Of a stretch of DNA of 64,000 bases, positions 61,355 to 64,000 are shown one piece after another (within the stretch, counting starts at the first letter, position 1; each line of letters begins with the position of its first letter). Under the pieces are notes generated by a model. That model saw nothing but the letters and a program-made list of their open reading frames with translations, ran no database searches and was not told where the DNA came from. The position numbers and the translations under genes were made by a program. This stretch comes from CAWGLW01 sp963823525 (GTDB taxonomy: Bacteria; Pseudomonadota; Gammaproteobacteria; Steroidobacterales; Steroidobacteraceae), in assembly GCA_963823525.1 (NCBI GenBank), contig CAWGLW010000005.1:62001-126000 (forward strand). Reading direction: 5' to 3'.

Positions 61355-62512
61355 CTAAGTCGGGAGAATTCGCCGGTAAACCGACAGTAGTTGTTCCTTT
61401 TCCGCCTCCCAGCAGTATCGGTCTCTGCATCTCTCCGCGGCAGACTTGTACTGCCTTAAGAGGACCGGGTCCCCGGCCAGCAGTTTGATGGCCTCTGCAA
61501 GGCGCGCGGTGGAGTCGTAAGGGTAAAGACAGCCAACGCCTTCTTCCCTGACGACCCGGGCGATTTCGGGCAGGTCTGAAGAAATGATGGCCAGTCCACC
61601 CTGAAGGTACTCGAACAGCTTGTTCGGCAGGGCGAGATTATAAGACTCGCATAGCGGTTCCAGCGGAAGCACGCCGATATCTGCATCGCTGGTGTAACAG
61701 GGCAGGACATTTGGGGGCACGGCATCGATGACATGAACCCGGCCGCCGGCCCCGGCGGCCGCCACTCGGGCTCGCAATTCCTCCGCCCGGGTGCCATTGC
61801 CCATGAATACGAGGGACGAATCCGCAATCGCCGACTGAAGGTAGGCATCCAGCAATCGCTCAACACCGCGACCGGAGCTCAACCCACCCTGATAGAGGAT
61901 GAGAAGTGTTTCAGCAGACACTCCAAGATCCCGTCGCAGTCGCTTGTTTGTATCGGACAGAGTCCATTTCTCTGGAGTATTTCGGACGACATCGACGCTT
62001 GATAAGCCGATTTCTGCCCGAAGCCGGTCTGCGATGCCATTGCAGACCGTGATGACTGCGTCGCTGCGCCGAGATAGATAAGCCTGCGCGCCAAGGAATG
62101 TTCGGACGAAAGATCGGGGAAGGTCGCGATAGCCCTGTACGTCGGCCCAATACTCGTGCGAGTCATAGACGAGCCGGGCGCCCGTTGCCCGTGCGATGCA
62201 GTAGCCGATTATCAGCCCGTGGACGTCGTGCGCGTGCACAAGGGATGGTTTCAGTCTCGCTCCGGACACCAGCATTCTCGCGAGCAGTTCCGCGTACTTG
62301 ACCGCCTGTATCCAAGCGATTTTTGACAGTCTGCGGCTGCGCAAGTGGAACCGCTGGACACTGACGCCGCGCTGCTCCTCCTTCAACGGGAGGCCCTCTT
62401 CGTGAAGCGCGAACACCTGTACGTCATCGAAGAACTCCAGTCCGGCCGTCGCCGCGCGCAGGACCCGCGAGTCATTTTCGAACGAGTTCAATACGATGTG
62501 CAGTGCATTCAC
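61355..62512 (-). CDS. Family 4 glycosyltransferase
   Basis: A GT-B fold enzyme of 385 residues, begun by a GTG. N-terminal LHIVLNSFENDSRVLRAATAGL, the central LVHAHDVHGLIIGY and C-terminal IGVLPLEPLCESYNLALPNK followed by LFEYLQGGLAIISSD fit the GT4 family. It lies 66 bases after the flippase gene on the same strand. Sugar specificity is unknown. Confidence 0.86.
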   Translation of the reverse strand: MNALHIVLNSFENDSRVLRAATAGLEFFDDVQVFALHEEGLPLKEEQRGVSVQRFHLRSRRLSKIAWIQAVKYAELLARMLVSGARLKPSLVHAHDVHGLIIGYCIARATGARLVYDSHEYWADVQGYRDLPRSFVRTFLGAQAYLSRRSDAVITVCNGIADRLRAEIGLSSVDVVRNTPEKWTLSDTNKRLRRDLGVSAETLLILYQGGLSSGRGVERLLDAYLQSAIADSSLVFMGNGTRAEELRARVAAAGAGGRVHVIDAVPPNVLPCYTSDADIGVLPLEPLCESYNLALPNKLFEYLQGGLAIISSDLPEIARVVREEGVGCLYPYDSTARLAEAIKLLAGDPVLLRQYKSAAERCRDRYCWEAEKEQLLSVYRRILPT

Positions 62513-62578
62513 GGGTTACGGCCTCGACGGTTCTTTCCGGTATCGGCCGTTCCTAGCTCGAGTACGGTCTTTAGCATG

Positions 62579-63835
62579 TCAGGGGCATCGTTCATCGGCG
62601 GCAAACGATCGAGTCGCGCGAAAAATCACGAGCAGATAAACACCGTAGGTAACTACACGTCCTGCCGACAAAGCCGCGACCGATTGCAGGAAGGTCAGGT
62701 CGAGCCACCGGGTCGCGACCAGGACGCCAAGGACCAGCGTGATGGCTGCGAGGTCATACGCGAGCTTGTATTCCTGCTTCTGGACGACGAGCAGGACACG
62801 GCTGACCGTGCTGACAACAAACGCGGCGTAGAGCCAGGGTGCAATAATGGCCGCGACGGTGCCGCTGGCCTGCCACTGGTCGCCGAATATGAGACCGAAT
62901 AGAGCTGGAGCCAGCGTCATGACCGCTATCAGCGGAACGACTCCCAGGGCGGCCAGACGACCTACGAGTGAGCGAAGCAGCAACTGTATTTCGCCCGGCG
63001 CGTTGGCGCGCAGCTTCTCGGCCATTTCGCGCTGTGCGACGTCCGCGATCGCACGGCCAATGTGCGTGTTCGGCAGTGCGACCACTCGCTGCGCGAGGCC
63101 AAGGAAAGCAGCCTCTTTCAGTCCGAACATATGTGCATAGACCGGAAGCACCAGCAGCGCTCCGGCGGAATCGATCAGGGTCGACGGAAGTTCGACGGTC
63201 GGATACTTCGGATACTTCCTGGCGACTGCGAGCATTTGCGCTCCATTGCGCGTACCGCTGTCGGTGCCGGTGCCACGACGATCGAGTAGCCAGACTCCGA
63301 TCCACGCGGCGAGGGCTTCGGCAACGACCAGGCCTGAGGCGCCAACGCCAAGGAAACCCGCCGCGATCTTGATTGCCGCGCTTCCTACGGAACGTCCTAT
63401 CGTTGCAGAGCGCACGGCTGTCAGCTTGGCTTCGCGAATGTCAAAAGCCCGGCGAGCCTGGAACAGGCCCGAGGCGATCAGAAAGGCGATGCTCGCTGCG
63501 AAAGCCAGTCGAGGCAACGATGCGAGGTCGGCAACGTCGAATGCGGCGAGCGCTATTAGAATGGGGAGGGCGAGCAGTGAAACAGCGACAGTCAGTACGC
63601 GGCAGAGCGCAAGTAGCGTACGGGTGTCCTGGTCGTCCTCGGCCACGAACAACGCAGACTCATAGCGCAGTGTAAGCAAGGTGCTCCACATGGCCAGCAT
63701 CGCCATCAGCACGGCAAAGGCACCGTACTCTTCAGGCGAAAATAGCCGGGTTATGACGGGGAGCGCCGCCAGTGTTACGGCGTGCGCGGCCGCCGTGCCG
63801 CCGGCGAGTACGCTGACTTGCTTCCAGAAGTTCAT
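62579..63835 (-). CDS. Polysaccharide flippase (Wzx/PST family)
   Basis: A polytopic inner-membrane protein of 418 residues with about 12 hydrophobic segments, beginning WKQVSVLAGGTAAAHAVTLAALPVITRLFSPEEYGAFA, the pattern of the MATE/PST lipid-linked oligosaccharide flippases. It probably moves the undecaprenyl-linked repeat unit across the inner membrane. The ATG at 63835 is used; a TTG at 63841 is possible. It is followed on the same strand by the two GT4 genes. Confidence 0.88.
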   Translation of the reverse strand: MNFWKQVSVLAGGTAAAHAVTLAALPVITRLFSPEEYGAFAVLMAMLAMWSTLLTLRYESALFVAEDDQDTRTLLALCRVLTVAVSLLALPILIALAAFDVADLASLPRLAFAASIAFLIASGLFQARRAFDIREAKLTAVRSATIGRSVGSAAIKIAAGFLGVGASGLVVAEALAAWIGVWLLDRRGTGTDSGTRNGAQMLAVARKYPKYPTVELPSTLIDSAGALLVLPVYAHMFGLKEAAFLGLAQRVVALPNTHIGRAIADVAQREMAEKLRANAPGEIQLLLRSLVGRLAALGVVPLIAVMTLAPALFGLIFGDQWQASGTVAAIIAPWLYAAFVVSTVSRVLLVVQKQEYKLAYDLAAITLVLGVLVATRWLDLTFLQSVAALSAGRVVTYGVYLLVIFRATRSFAADERCP

Positions 63836-63908
63836 GGGCAACGGGGGAGGTGCGATACGGCGACGCGATCGTCCGGCTGGAAAACCGGCGTTAGATTCCT
63901 GCCTGCTT

Positions 63909-64000
63909 TCATCGTCGGTCGGTCAGGCCGATTCGGACGGGCAATGGGTTTGCATTTACGAACCAAAGCACGACCAAGGAAAACAGCAGTCCGTGGCCAA
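63909..64000 (-). CDS. Tail of a membrane protein (cut by window edge)
   Basis: On the minus strand the frame entering from the window edge reads GHGLLFSLVVLWFVNANPLP and then VRIGLTDRR before a stop at 63909. One hydrophobic segment followed by a short basic tail would fit the end of a polytopic protein such as a Wzy polymerase or O-antigen ligase. It is only 29 codons, so identity is a guess from position and hydrophobicity. Confidence 0.4.
   Translation of the reverse strand, partial: GHGLLFSLVVLWFVNANPLPVRIGLTDRR

Overview
The window is a GC-rich chromosomal segment from a gammaproteobacterium. Gene order points that way: fimV-truA-accD-folC-dedD-cvpA-purF, tRNA-Leu/tig-clpP-clpX-lon-hupB/tRNA-Val/tRNA-Asp/ppiD-fabI, and mltD-gloB-methyltransferase-rnhA-dnaQ all resemble Pseudomonas-like blocks. 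EpmA, LpxH, MiaE and NhaB fit the same placement. I do not assign a genus. Many starts are GTG or TTG, and several neighbouring genes overlap by 4 bases (GTGA or ATGA).

Layout. 1-5337: end of efp, msrC, epmA, psd, a SCO1-type copper protein, prmB, aroC. 5542-17426: a fimV homologue, then truA, accD, folC, dedD, cvpA, purF, a MOFRL glycerate kinase, a receiver-domain/Ser-Thr kinase fusion and miaE. 17454-22155: lpxH, gltX, cysS, folD. 22319-22788: four tRNAs (Pro, Arg, His, Lys) behind a recognisable promoter. 22943-27258: an accessory stretch between two tRNA loci, with a 4-hydroxybutyryl-CoA dehydratase homologue whose Fe-S ligand spacing is changed and a kinase-fold/membrane/Cys-rich fusion protein. 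27698-36304: tRNA-Leu, the protein quality-control run (tig, clpP, clpX, lon), hupB, tRNA-Val, tRNA-Asp and ppiD. 36337-42779: fabI, mltD, gloB, a methyltransferase, rnhA, a WbpE-type aminotransferase inserted before dnaQ, and dnaQ itself.

42776-64000 is mainly a surface polysaccharide locus after nhaB: a nucleotide-sugar 6-dehydrogenase, a CapI-type epimerase, WbpB-type oxidoreductase, WbpD-type acetyltransferase, pgi, two tandem Wzi-like outer-membrane proteins, a very large multi-SLBB export protein, a second aminotransferase and a small PglC-type phosphoglycosyltransferase. After a strand switch come a methyltransferase, three glycosyltransferases, a Wzx-type flippase and the tail of another membrane protein. 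WbpE, WbpB and WbpD plus the dehydrogenase make up most of the UDP-diacetamido-uronic acid (UDP-GlcNAc3NAcA) pathway; the final 2-epimerase is not in view. Two genes here (the WbpB homologue and the second aminotransferase) each carry an apparent single-base frameshift, either assembly errors or real inactivation.

The most unusual items are the AbfD homologue with one residue fewer between its Fe-S ligands, the two kinase fusion proteins, the SigmaH/sigma-32-like lon promoter overlapped by an inverted repeat, and the division of the sugar pathway around dnaQ-nhaB. I saw no CRISPR array, transposase, integrase or rRNA.
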